Below, piece after piece: positions 1 through 6,565 of a DNA stretch of 6,608 nt. The stretch covers positions 1 through 6,608 of the forward strand of contig CAYMDH010000100.1 in the NCBI GenBank assembly GCA_964389205.1, written 5' to 3'. A program made the position numbers and the translations under genes. This stretch comes from Leptobacterium sp964389205 (GTDB taxonomy: Bacteria > Bacteroidota > Bacteroidia > Flavobacteriales > Flavobacteriaceae). Positions within the stretch are counted from its first letter, which is position 1; each line of letters opens with the position of its first letter. The notes under the pieces were generated by a model. The model was not told the origin of the DNA, did no database searches, and was given only the letters and a program-made list of their open reading frames with translations.

Positions 1-1
1 T

Positions 2-109
2 ACTCTTAAAAAATACTTCCGTAGCCCTGCTATGCAAGGATTTTTTAAGAAAAACGGAGACCAAAATAAGCTCGCCCAAATGACGGATTTATTCTTTCGT
101 CGTTACTAA
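2..109 (+). CDS. C-terminal end of an unidentified protein (5' truncated by window edge)
   Basis: An open frame enters from the left edge and gives 35 residues before a TAA stop at 107-109. The tail is basic and aromatic, ending in DLFFRRY. I do not recognise the family and too little is present to assign a function. It lies 17 bases upstream of the glycosyltransferase gene on the same strand, so the two are probably co-transcribed and the product may also belong to glycan synthesis; that is inference from position. An oddity is that its last ~60 bases are repeated, in diverged form, twice in the non-coding stretch after the next gene (1269-1335 inverted, 1364-1432 direct). Either the repeat has become the end of this protein, or pieces of this gene were copied downstream. 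Confidence 0.6.
   Translation, partial: TLKKYFRSPAMQGFFKKNGDQNKLAQMTDLFFRRY
47..107 (+). repeat. Copy U of a three-copy ~65 bp repeat, inside the 3' end of the first gene
   Basis: Bases 47-107 align without gaps to 1369-1429, with 50 of 61 positions identical by hand count, and end in a shared GTCGTTACT. The reverse complement also matches 1269-1331 at roughly 70% with one gap. This copy is coding: the shared end is the final FFRRY codons of the truncated gene, and the stop codon follows at once. Of the 11 differences from copy R, six fall at third codon positions and one at a second position, a mild hint that the shared sequence was once coding in both places. Confidence 0.7.
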
Positions 110-126
110 TTTAATCAACGATAAAA

Positions 127-1272
127 ATGGCTAAAACAAAAGTAGGAATTATAGGCACTGTCGGAGTGCCAGCAGCTTATGGAGGTTTTGAAACACTAGC
201 TCATCAATTAGTTTTAAATCTAGCTCATCAACTAGACTTAACGGTATATAGTAGTAGTAAAACTTATAAAAAAGCAGATCGAGTGCCAACATGGAAAGGC
301 GCTTCTATCAAGTATATCCCATTAAAAGCAAACGGCATTCAAAGTATTCCTTATGATATTATTTCAATGATTCATGCAATGATCTTTTGCGATGTATTAT
401 TAATATTAGGAGTCTCCGGTTGTATCTTTTTACCCTTCGTAAAAATGTTCTCTAATAAAAAAATAATCGTTAATGTAGATGGCTTAGAATGGCGTCGAGC
501 GAAATGGAGTGGTTGGATCAAGCAATTTTTGATTTTTAGCGAAAAGATGGCTGCACAATATGCAGACATTATTGTCACCGATAATGCAGCACTACAAGAC
601 TATATTGAAAAAGAATATGCCATTGATAGTAGCCTAATTGAATATGGAGCAGATCATGTTTCAAAAGTAGCCCTCGAAAAAATAAAACAGGAACAATACC
701 CTTTTATATTAGAAGCGTATGCTTTTAAAGTCTGTCGTATAGAGCCAGAAAATAACATCCATTTAGTATTAGAGGCCTTTGCTGATTTAAAGCAATTACC
801 TTTAGTGATAGTAGGTAATTGGAAACATAGTGCATATGGGTTAAAATTATTAGAAAAATACGCCAATGTACCGTACCTCCATTTATTAGACCCAATTTAT
901 GACCAAACAACGTTGAATGCTCTACGAAGTAATTGCAAATTATATGTGCATGGTCATAGCGCTGGAGGCACTAATCCTTCTTTAGTAGAGGCAATGTATT
1001 TGGGATTACCAATACTGGCTTATGATGTAATTTATAACAAGGTAACTACAGAATATCAAGGACTATATTTTTCTACAATCAATGATCTAAAAGCTTTATT
1101 AGTAAGCCTTACCTCTTATGATTTACATAGAAATAGTGGAGAAATGTTATCTATAGCTAAACGAAGATATACTTGGCCTCATATAGCTAATAAGTATGCA
1201 TTTGCTATCGCAGGAACTCCTGTTGAACAAAAAATCGACTTAGAGAAGATTTCGCAATTAAAAGTTATTTAG
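127..1272 (+). CDS. DUF1972 / GT4-type glycosyltransferase (rhamnosyltransferase-like)
   Basis: This 381-residue protein resembles the DUF1972 group of GT-B glycosyltransferases, which includes capsule rhamnosyltransferases such as Cps2T. The N-terminal acceptor domain starts with a glycine-rich strand (GIIGTVGVP, residues 8-15) followed by YGGFE (19-23). VDGLEWRR lies at 117-124, and a DUF1972-like block ending in IEYGAD lies at 171-176. The C-terminal nucleotide-sugar domain has VCRIEPENN (202-210), a VIVGNW strand end (227-232) and the donor-binding segment GGTNPSLVEAM (280-290), with Glu288 matching the conserved acidic residue of GT4 enzymes. There is no signal peptide, so it should be cytosolic or peripheral to the inner membrane, adding a sugar to a lipid-linked or nucleotide-derived acceptor. 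The ATG follows an A-rich ATAAAA sequence typical of Bacteroidota starts. Length is normal for the family. Donor and acceptor cannot be told from sequence; rhamnose is only a family analogy. Confidence 0.88.
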   Translation: MAKTKVGIIGTVGVPAAYGGFETLAHQLVLNLAHQLDLTVYSSSKTYKKADRVPTWKGASIKYIPLKANGIQSIPYDIISMIHAMIFCDVLLILGVSGCIFLPFVKMFSNKKIIVNVDGLEWRRAKWSGWIKQFLIFSEKMAAQYADIIVTDNAALQDYIEKEYAIDSSLIEYGADHVSKVALEKIKQEQYPFILEAYAFKVCRIEPENNIHLVLEAFADLKQLPLVIVGNWKHSAYGLKLLEKYANVPYLHLLDPIYDQTTLNALRSNCKLYVHGHSAGGTNPSLVEAMYLGLPILAYDVIYNKVTTEYQGLYFSTINDLKALLVSLTSYDLHRNSGEMLSIAKRRYTWPHIANKYAFAIAGTPVEQKIDLEKISQLKVI

Positions 1273-1335
1273 TAACGACAAAAAATAACTTGTCCATCTA
1301 GGAGGGCTTCTTTTGCCCTCATTTTCTCTTTGAAA
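1269..1335 (-). repeat. Copy L of the three-copy repeat (inverted arm), overlapping the glycosyltransferase stop codon
   Basis: The sequence begins TTAGTAACGAC, the exact reverse complement of the last 11 bases of the first gene (99-109). It then follows that copy at about 70% identity, with shared blocks such as GCTTnTTTTG. It faces copy R (1364-1432), so the two form a long imperfect inverted repeat around a 28-base centre; its innermost pairs are CTTTGAAA at 1328-1335 and TTTCAAAG at 1364-1371. The first bases of the copy overlap the TAG stop codon of the glycosyltransferase gene. Confidence 0.65.
1302..1330 (+). terminator. Probable intrinsic terminator after the glycosyltransferase gene
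   Basis: A 6-bp GC-rich stem, GAGGGC (1302-1307) with GCCCTC (1315-1320), encloses a 7-base loop, and the T-rich stretch ATTTTCTCTTT follows. It starts 30 bases after the stop codon, a usual place for a Rho-independent terminator. The hairpin lies within repeat copy L and could compete with the larger fold formed by L pairing with R. The T-tract is interrupted, which lowers confidence. Confidence 0.6.
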
Positions 1336-1363
1336 TCGGTCATAGTATCAACAATACTCCCTC

Positions 1364-1432
1364 TTTCAAAGAAAAACTGAGAACAAAATAATTTCCTCCA
1401 GATGACCAACTTATTATTTCGTCGTTACTTAG
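1364..1432 (+). repeat. Copy R of the three-copy repeat (direct arm), non-coding
   Basis: This is the diverged copy of the end of the first gene: 1369-1429 matches 47-107 at 50 of 61 bases. Read in the frame of copy U it has a TGA where U has GGA, and TTA where U has its TAA stop, so it is not a working gene end. With copy L it forms an inverted repeat with arms of about 67 bases. It may be a relic of a duplicated gene end or one half of a palindromic dispersed element. Confidence 0.65.
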
Positions 1433-1605
1433 TATAATTCTCTTCTTCATTTTTCTCCCTGATTAATTATTTTTTTTTGAGAGAGCATTATTGCTAATGG
1501 ATTTTCATCCTATAAAATCTTGGATTTAGCACCATAGCTAAAGGGCTATTTCTATGTTTATTTTAGAATAATTTTTATCAATTTTCACCCATACAAACAC
1601 AAAAA
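1433..1605. other. Non-coding leader region before the WecA-like gene
   Basis: I see no gene in these 173 bases. The stretch is very AT-rich, with a run of nine or ten T at about 1469-1478 and a short hairpin, ATAGC (1534-1538) with GCTAT (1545-1549) around a 6-base loop. A promoter for the WecA-like gene is expected here, because a probable terminator lies upstream, but no convincing match to the Bacteroidota TTG / TAnnTTTG promoter pattern is visible. TATGTTTA at 1553-1560 is a partial match with poor spacing. Confidence 0.4.
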
Positions 1606-2646
1606 ATGACTTATATTCTTATCCTGTTTTTCGGCTTATGTATTAGTGTTTCTCTCACTTATGGTACTATCGAATGGGCTAAAAAGAAACAATTATTTGA
1701 GCCTACAGATGAGCGAAAAATTCATACAGAAAAAATTAGTGCCTTAGGAGGTGTTGGTTTATTTATATCTTTTTGGGTTATGGTTTTTTTATTAAATATA
1801 TCAACAGAAATTAGTTTACCAGTTTTTATTGCAACGAGTCTGCTATTTGTCATTGGTATGATAGATGACCTATTAGACGCGGGTATTTTATTGAGGTTGT
1901 TTTTGCAAAGTCTTGCTGCTTCAATTGCGTGCTATGCAGGATTTTATTTTACCATTAGCACTGGAGAATGGGGTGTATTTATTAACTATGGAGCTAGTAT
2001 TGTTTTTGTGATGTTATTGATTAATAGCATTAATTTTATAGACGGGATTAATGGTTTAGCAGGAGGCATCGGCATTATAGCAATGGCTGTATTTGGCAGC
2101 TTATTTTACTTAATAGGAATGATTGATTTAGTTTTAATATCAATGGCATTGATAGTTGCATTGAGTGGATTTTTATGCTTTAATTATGGAGAAAAAGCAG
2201 CTATATTTATGGGAGATAATGGGGCAACTGTATTAGGTTTTATAATGGCCATTTTGGCAATGAAAGGGTCTCAATTTTTTGCCATTCATGAAATTAGTTC
2301 GAACTGGGCATTGATAGGGGTGGTATTATCTATTCCAATAATTGATTTGTTTGCGGTAGTGTTTCTTCGAGCAGCTAAAGGGATTTCTCCATTAAAAGCG
2401 GACCGAATACATCTACATCATTTAATAACGGATAGTGGCTTGACACATCCAGCGTCTTGTTGGCTTATCTGGGGTTGGTTAATGCTATTAATAGCTTTTT
2501 GTTGTTTGCCAGTAGAACTACCAATATTTGCTATTGTAACTTGTTCTTATGTTTTAGTGAGAATAAAATTCACCCCTGTTAGCATAATTGTATCTGTTGA
2601 TCTAAAAGAGGAAAAACAATCGTTACAGCCTCCTTTATCTGTTTAG
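1606..2646 (+). CDS. WecA/MraY-family undecaprenyl-phosphate sugar-1-phosphate transferase
   Basis: This 346-residue polytopic membrane protein belongs to the family that moves a sugar-1-phosphate, usually GlcNAc-1-P, from a UDP-sugar to undecaprenyl phosphate. That step starts O-antigen, teichoic-acid or exopolysaccharide assembly at the cytoplasmic face of the inner membrane. Family motifs appear in order: DERKIHxxxxxxLGG (35-49), the Mg-binding DDLLD (87-91), NSINFIDGINGL (140-151), GDNGA (203-207, where many relatives have GDxGS) and the cytoplasmic substrate-loop motif RIHLHH (267-272). Hydrophobic segments fill the intervals, beginning at residues 3-20. The HLHH motif points to WecA-like enzymes rather than peptidoglycan MraY. 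The ATG follows an A-rich stretch, and length is normal. The last 68 bases overlap the opposing kinase gene. The exact sugar is unknown, so I give no symbol. Confidence 0.92.
   Translation: MTYILILFFGLCISVSLTYGTIEWAKKKQLFEPTDERKIHTEKISALGGVGLFISFWVMVFLLNISTEISLPVFIATSLLFVIGMIDDLLDAGILLRLFLQSLAASIACYAGFYFTISTGEWGVFINYGASIVFVMLLINSINFIDGINGLAGGIGIIAMAVFGSLFYLIGMIDLVLISMALIVALSGFLCFNYGEKAAIFMGDNGATVLGFIMAILAMKGSQFFAIHEISSNWALIGVVLSIPIIDLFAVVFLRAAKGISPLKADRIHLHHLITDSGLTHPASCWLIWGWLMLLIAFCCLPVELPIFAIVTCSYVLVRIKFTPVSIIVSVDLKEEKQSLQPPLSV
2579..2646. other. 68-bp tail-to-tail coding overlap
   Basis: The WecA-like gene ends with TAG at 2644-2646 on the plus strand. The kinase gene ends with TAA (read as TTA at 2579-2581) on the minus strand. 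About 22 C-terminal codons of each gene therefore share the same DNA in antiparallel orientation, and no hairpin terminator lies between them. Both tails lie beyond the recognisable catalytic motifs. Confidence 0.9.
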
Positions 2647-4318
2647 TTAGCGAATCAAATTTTACAGAATCTATTTTATCTTTCTTTATCATTTGCTCAA
2701 TAGTTTCTGCTTGAAGTTGCTGTTTCTTCATACCTAACATCATGAAATTAGGTTTTAATCGGTGAGCCGTATTATGTACTGTTTTCCAATCTTTTTTTAT
2801 AATTCCAGTTTGTAAAACTTCTAAAGCAATAGGAATTTCTTTCAAAAAAGTTTGGACCATATCGTTCACAAAATTTTGATCGCCATTACTAAAGTTACAT
2901 AAATATTCTAGGTCAAAGGTCGGGGTAGAAGTCAATTCATTGTCTACTTCAGGTAAGAAAGGTTCTGGTTTTTGAGATTTCTTGTTCATTAAATAATAGA
3001 TTTTATCTAGTAGGATGTTTGGCGAAAATGGCTTGGTAATATAGTCGTTCATGCCTGCCTGAAGTGCCTTGTTTTTTTCTTCTAATAAAGCAGCAGCAGT
3101 CATTGCAATAATTGGAGTTGAATGATTTAAATTATGCTTGTCTCCACGTATAAGGGTGGTTGCTTCCACCCCGTCTAAAATGGGCATGTTAATGTCCATT
3201 AGGATCAGGTCATATCGCTTTTGGTTGGTCAAGGTGATAGCTTTTCTTCCATTGATAGATAGATCAAAAGTAACGGCCCATATCTCTAATATTTTTGTAA
3301 TTAATTTTTGATTCATCTCATTGTCTTCCACGACTAATAGGTGTAGCTTTTTTAAGAAAGTTTCTTTTAAAGCTCTGTCCTCTTTATTTTTCTCTTCCTC
3401 CTCTTCGCCTGCTTTTATAGTGGTAAAAGGCAAAGGTAATAAGACTTTAAATATAGATCCTTCTCCTAATGTGCTTTCTACTTTAATGATTCCACCTTGT
3501 AATTCTACCAACTCCTTGACGATCGTGAGTCCTAATCCTGTACCGCCATATTCTTTGCTAATATTAGTATCTGCTTGTTTGAAATTTTGAAAAATTAAAT
3601 TTACCTTTTCTTTAGGAATACCTATTCCAGAATCTTGAATTTGAAATTCTACCCAATATTTATGCCTTTCTTTTTTAAGTAAAAGCACTCTAATATTTAT
3701 AGCTCCTTGTTGCGTGAATTTACTGGCGTTACTTAAAAGGTTATTTAAAATTTGATTCAGTCTAGTAGCATCTCCAAGAATCATATTTTGGATAGCAGGA
3801 TCAAAGTCTAGTAAAACATGGACTGCTTGATTTTTTAATTTTAATTCGTAGGCTTTATGTAAGCCAAACATCATTTTATTTAAATTAAAAGGCTCTTCTT
3901 CAAATTTTAATTCTCCAGCTTCTATTTTAGAAAGGTCTAAAATATTATTAATTAAACCCATTAAATTATCTGCAGAGAATTGTAAGGAACTAACATATTC
4001 TTTTTGTATGGATGTTAAAGTTGTTTCATTTAATAAATGAGTCATGCCGATTACGGCATTCATGGGTGTTCGAATTTCATGACTCATATTCGCCAAGAAT
4101 TGCTGCTCTGCTCTTTGGGCTTGCTCTGCTGTTATCTTCGCTTTGTTTAATTCCTCCGTTCGTTCTGTAATAGTTTGTTCTAGATTTTCATTTAGTTTCT
4201 TTAATTTCTCATTCGTATGGAATAGTTCTAAAGCTTTGTGTTCTAGTATAGCCTCTGCTTGCTTTCTGGCTAATCGTTCTCGTTCGATGCGTTTTTTTAA
4301 AATTCCTACTTCATTCAT
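2579..4318 (-). CDS. Soluble hybrid histidine kinase with receiver and Hpt domains (probable H-NOX partner)
   Basis: This 579-residue phosphorelay kinase has no membrane segment. Residues 6-72 form a charged coiled coil (RIERERLARKQAEAILEHK and following) in place of a sensor domain. HisKA follows with phosphoacceptor His80 in SHEIRTP. The ATPase domain shows the N box NNLLSNASKF (192-201), DSGIG (229-233) and GGTGLGL (258-264). After an acidic linker (305-314) comes a receiver with VVEDN (329-333), phosphoacceptor Asp375 in MDINMP, and Lys429. The C-terminal Hpt domain carries AHRLKP with His519. All active residues are present, so an internal His-Asp-His relay is expected. With no sensor of its own, it probably takes its signal from the H-NOX protein encoded just upstream, and the Hpt could pass phosphate to the regulator at 5122-6486. 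Those partnerships are inferred from position. The start follows a T/A-rich leader with only a weak ribosome site. Confidence 0.92.
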   Translation of the reverse strand: MNEVGILKKRIERERLARKQAEAILEHKALELFHTNEKLKKLNENLEQTITERTEELNKAKITAEQAQRAEQQFLANMSHEIRTPMNAVIGMTHLLNETTLTSIQKEYVSSLQFSADNLMGLINNILDLSKIEAGELKFEEEPFNLNKMMFGLHKAYELKLKNQAVHVLLDFDPAIQNMILGDATRLNQILNNLLSNASKFTQQGAINIRVLLLKKERHKYWVEFQIQDSGIGIPKEKVNLIFQNFKQADTNISKEYGGTGLGLTIVKELVELQGGIIKVESTLGEGSIFKVLLPLPFTTIKAGEEEEEKNKEDRALKETFLKKLHLLVVEDNEMNQKLITKILEIWAVTFDLSINGRKAITLTNQKRYDLILMDINMPILDGVEATTLIRGDKHNLNHSTPIIAMTAAALLEEKNKALQAGMNDYITKPFSPNILLDKIYYLMNKKSQKPEPFLPEVDNELTSTPTFDLEYLCNFSNGDQNFVNDMVQTFLKEIPIALEVLQTGIIKKDWKTVHNTAHRLKPNFMMLGMKKQQLQAETIEQMIKKDKIDSVKFDSLTKQIKEAVTIVFPLLDQQIQLC

Positions 4319-4507
4319 TTTGGAGATTTTAAATGGTGTAGATGTGCGAATTTAATGAGTAAGTAACTCTTATTTTTTTGTAGAAAAAATACTAATAAAC
4401 ATACTTGTTGCCGAGACTCCAATCAAGCCTGCACAACTAGCTGTTTGTCAAATAATTAGCAACAAAATTACTTCGTTTTAGTGAGCATTTATTTCTGGGT
4501 TGCACCA
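4319..4507. other. Intergenic region between H-NOX and kinase genes
   Basis: I see no gene in these 189 bases. There is an inverted repeat TTGTTGC (4405-4411) and GCAACAA (4459-4465) separated by 47 bases, and a T-run at about 4372-4379. The gap is long for a tight operon, so the kinase may have its own promoter here, though I cannot point to a convincing one. No strong terminator for the H-NOX gene is visible on the minus strand. Confidence 0.4.
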
Positions 4508-5047
4508 CTAGACTTTCTGTATCGTAAACTTCACTTCACTCCCATTATTCTTTAAATATTCAGAAGTGATTGTTGCTTTCTCTCCATAATATTCAAAAGT
4601 TTTTTCCATCAAACCCAAAGCAAAACTGCCCATACTTCTATCGGAATAATAAGTCATTTCTAAAGTTTTTTCAGAAATACGTTTGGTCTCAAATCTTGGT
4701 AATTGAGCATCAGGATATAGCTTTCTAACCTCTACATGAATATACTTTTCAATAGATTCCAAAAAGTCAAAAGCGTTATTAGCAGCTTTAAAAAAATTAG
4801 GATACCCTTTTACAAATGTGCCAAATAGATATTGACCAAAGGATTGCAATAAATTTGGAACTGGCGTTTTGGTCTTGTCACTTAGAGTAGTTACTAAGGA
4901 GACCATTTCTTTATGGTCATAAGTTCCAATGGAAGTATAGACTCCTTGAGAAGGTAATTCATTTTCCGTAATCAATTGATCGACCATCTCATAGCCATGA
5001 TCGTTTTCGACCATTTCTAAAAACTCTGTAAATACAATTCCTTTCAT
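4508..5047 (-). CDS. hnoX: H-NOX (haem nitric oxide/oxygen-binding) sensor protein
   Basis: This 179-residue stand-alone H-NOX domain is a soluble haem protein that usually senses NO and controls a neighbouring kinase or cyclase. It begins MKGIVFTEFLEMV, the classic family start. His104 in the EKYIHVEV helix is the expected proximal haem ligand, Pro117 matches the conserved haem-distorting proline, and Tyr133-x-Ser135-x-Arg137 is the haem-propionate motif. Aligned to the oxygen-binding Thermoanaerobacter (Caldanaerobacter) protein, Trp9, Asn74 and Tyr140 are replaced by Phe9, Leu74 and Phe142. The pocket therefore lacks a hydrogen-bond donor and should favour NO over O2. The frame stays open upstream to an ATG at 5104, but that would add 19 residues encoded partly by a dispersed repeat. 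I chose 5047 by family alignment; its upstream sequence AATAAA is also typical. It lies between the regulator and kinase genes on the same strand. Confidence 0.94.
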   Translation of the reverse strand: MKGIVFTEFLEMVENDHGYEMVDQLITENELPSQGVYTSIGTYDHKEMVSLVTTLSDKTKTPVPNLLQSFGQYLFGTFVKGYPNFFKAANNAFDFLESIEKYIHVEVRKLYPDAQLPRFETKRISEKTLEMTYYSDRSMGSFALGLMEKTFEYYGEKATITSEYLKNNGSEVKFTIQKV

Positions 5048-5085
5048 TTTATTTAGTTTGGAAGGTGATGAACATTTTAAGAATA

Positions 5086-5114
5086 ATTGAACGCAGAAAC
5101 GCAAAGACGCAGAG
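5086..5114 (+). repeat. GCAGAG-type dispersed repeat, copy 1
   Basis: ATTGAACGCAGAAACGCAAAGACGCAGAG is split here into its units: ATTGAACGCAGA, then AACGCAAAG, then ACGCAGAG. It is a short internally periodic sequence in which CGCA(G/A)A recurs about every 8-9 bases. It shares ATTGAACGCAGA with the sequence at 6587-6598 in the same orientation. Repeats of this flavour are, from general knowledge, scattered between genes in several Bacteroidota and cyanobacterial genomes. It occupies most of the gap between the regulator and H-NOX genes. Confidence 0.65.
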
Positions 5115-5121
5115 TTAGGGA

Positions 5122-6486
5122 TTAAGATATAGGAGTAGTTTCTTTCAACATTCGATAAATGGTAGATTTTCCAATATCTAATTTCTTAGCGACCAATAAA
5201 ACATCATTTTCATATTTCTTTAAATAGAAAGAAACGATCTTTTGCTTGTAGGCCTCCATCGACATTTCTTGTGTTAGAAAACCAGCTTCTTTTTTAATGC
5301 TATTAAATTGAATATCATCTGCTTGTATCAATCCATCCATTGCCATAATTGCGGAGAGATCTACAATGGCTTTTAATTCTCTCACATTTCCAGGAAAAGA
5401 ATAATTCAATAATTTATTTTTAGCTTCTTTGGAAAAAGAGACAGTCTCTATGGAATTATTTTTTAAAAAATCATTTAGAAAATGCTGTGCTAATAGAATA
5501 ATATCCTTTCCTCTTTCTCGAAGAGGAGGCAAGGCTATATTCAAGCCTAGAAGGCGATAATATAAATCTTCTCTAAAATTTCCTATACGTACTTCTTCGG
5601 CTAGATCTTTATGGGTAGCAATTAATATTCTTGCATCATATTTTATAGATTGTTCTCCTCCAACCCTTCGCACTTCCCGTTCTTGGATAGCTCTTAATAA
5701 TTTTGCTTGAATATTTAAATCCATCTCCGCAATTTCATCTAAAAATAAAGTGCCTTTATCTGCCAATTCAAACTGTCCTTTTTTTCGAGTGTTAGCACCT
5801 GTAAAAGCTCCTTTTTCGTATCCAAATAACTCACTCTCTAATAATTCTTTTGGAATGGCACTCATATTGACCGCAATAAATGGCCCATTCTTTCTGCCTG
5901 AATTATGATGAATCGCTTTTGCGATTACTTCTTTTCCAGTTCCTGTTTCTCCCGTTATAGAAACAGTAATATTGCTAGTAACCGCTTTTTCCAATAATTG
6001 GAAAACTCGCTGCATAGAGTTACTAGAGCCAATAATGGATTTATTGAATTGAAATTTTTGATTTAACTGCGTTCTCAGATGGGCTACTTCTTTCTGTAGG
6101 TGTAGTTGCTTTTTGGCCTTAGCAATACTATTTAATAGTCGATCTTTTGTCTCTTCATCTTTAGTAATATAATCATAAGCACCCTCCTTAAGCAGTTTTA
6201 CCGCAGTGGTAATATTCTGCTGTCCTGATAGGATGATTACCAATATATCAGGATTATAATTTTTTATTTCGACCAATAATTCTTCTCCTTGAATATCAGG
6301 TAGATTGTAATCCAAAGAGATGAGATCTGGTTCTAAATGTAGTTGAGAAACACATTCTTTTCCAGTAGAAAATACATGCACCTCATGATCTGGATTTAAC
6401 TCCATTACATATTTGACCATCCGCTGATACATCGGATCATCTTCTACTACGAAGATTTTTGTACTGGTTTTAGTTTTCATTTTCAT
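5122..6486 (-). CDS. Sigma-54-dependent response regulator (NtrC family)
   Basis: This 454-residue transcriptional activator has the full NtrC layout. The receiver (about 8-125) has acidic residues Glu15-Asp17, phosphoacceptor Asp59, Ser87 and Lys109. The AAA+ domain has Walker A GETGTGKE (179-186), the sigma-54 contact loop GAFTGA (226-231), Walker B GTLFLDEI (245-252), arginine-finger candidates in FREDLYYR (304-311) and PGNVREL (365-371). A Fis-type HTH closes the protein (about 430-448, VAKKLDIGKSTIYRML). It should oligomerise when phosphorylated and use ATP to open sigma-54 promoters. Being first in a cluster with H-NOX and a kinase carrying an Hpt domain, it is the likely output of an NO phosphorelay; its targets are not visible. 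An upstream in-frame ATG at 6534 would add 16 unconserved residues. I prefer 6486; 6480, two codons later, is equally plausible. Confidence 0.93.
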   Translation of the reverse strand: MKMKTKTSTKIFVVEDDPMYQRMVKYVMELNPDHEVHVFSTGKECVSQLHLEPDLISLDYNLPDIQGEELLVEIKNYNPDILVIILSGQQNITTAVKLLKEGAYDYITKDEETKDRLLNSIAKAKKQLHLQKEVAHLRTQLNQKFQFNKSIIGSSNSMQRVFQLLEKAVTSNITVSITGETGTGKEVIAKAIHHNSGRKNGPFIAVNMSAIPKELLESELFGYEKGAFTGANTRKKGQFELADKGTLFLDEIAEMDLNIQAKLLRAIQEREVRRVGGEQSIKYDARILIATHKDLAEEVRIGNFREDLYYRLLGLNIALPPLRERGKDIILLAQHFLNDFLKNNSIETVSFSKEAKNKLLNYSFPGNVRELKAIVDLSAIMAMDGLIQADDIQFNSIKKEAGFLTQEMSMEAYKQKIVSFYLKKYENDVLLVAKKLDIGKSTIYRMLKETTPIS

Positions 6487-6565
6487 TGATAACCTATTTA
6501 GAAATAAATTGAGTGTATAACAATTTGGGGGCATGTAAATGAATACCTGAGGTTGTTTAATAGGA

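Noticed and set aside
196..235. In-frame direct repeat CTAGCTCATCAA(T/C)TAG, 24 bases apart, giving LAHQL twice in the glycosyltransferase
   Set aside because: The helix is no longer than in other family members as I recall them, so this looks like chance codon reuse in a Leu/Ala-rich helix rather than a duplication.
1364..1432. Repeat copy R as a working small gene
   Set aside because: In the frame of the related coding copy it has an internal TGA and lacks the stop codon, and no start codon with a ribosome site precedes it.
1534..1549. ATAGC / GCTAT hairpin upstream of the WecA-like gene as a regulatory RNA element
   Set aside because: A 5-bp stem in AT-rich DNA is expected by chance and nothing else supports a function.
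3321..3590. Plus-strand open frame inside the kinase gene
   Set aside because: It lies opposite conserved ATPase and linker codons, has low-complexity Ser/Phe composition and matches no family.
4361..4380. GAGT-AAGTA-ACTC hairpin followed by T-run, as a plus-strand terminator
   Set aside because: The stem is only 4 bp and no plus-strand gene ends nearby.
4405..4465. Inverted repeat TTGTTGC / GCAACAA between the H-NOX and kinase genes as a terminator or riboswitch
   Set aside because: The arms are 7 bp with a 47-base spacer, there is no T-tract suitable for the minus strand, and no known riboswitch core is visible.
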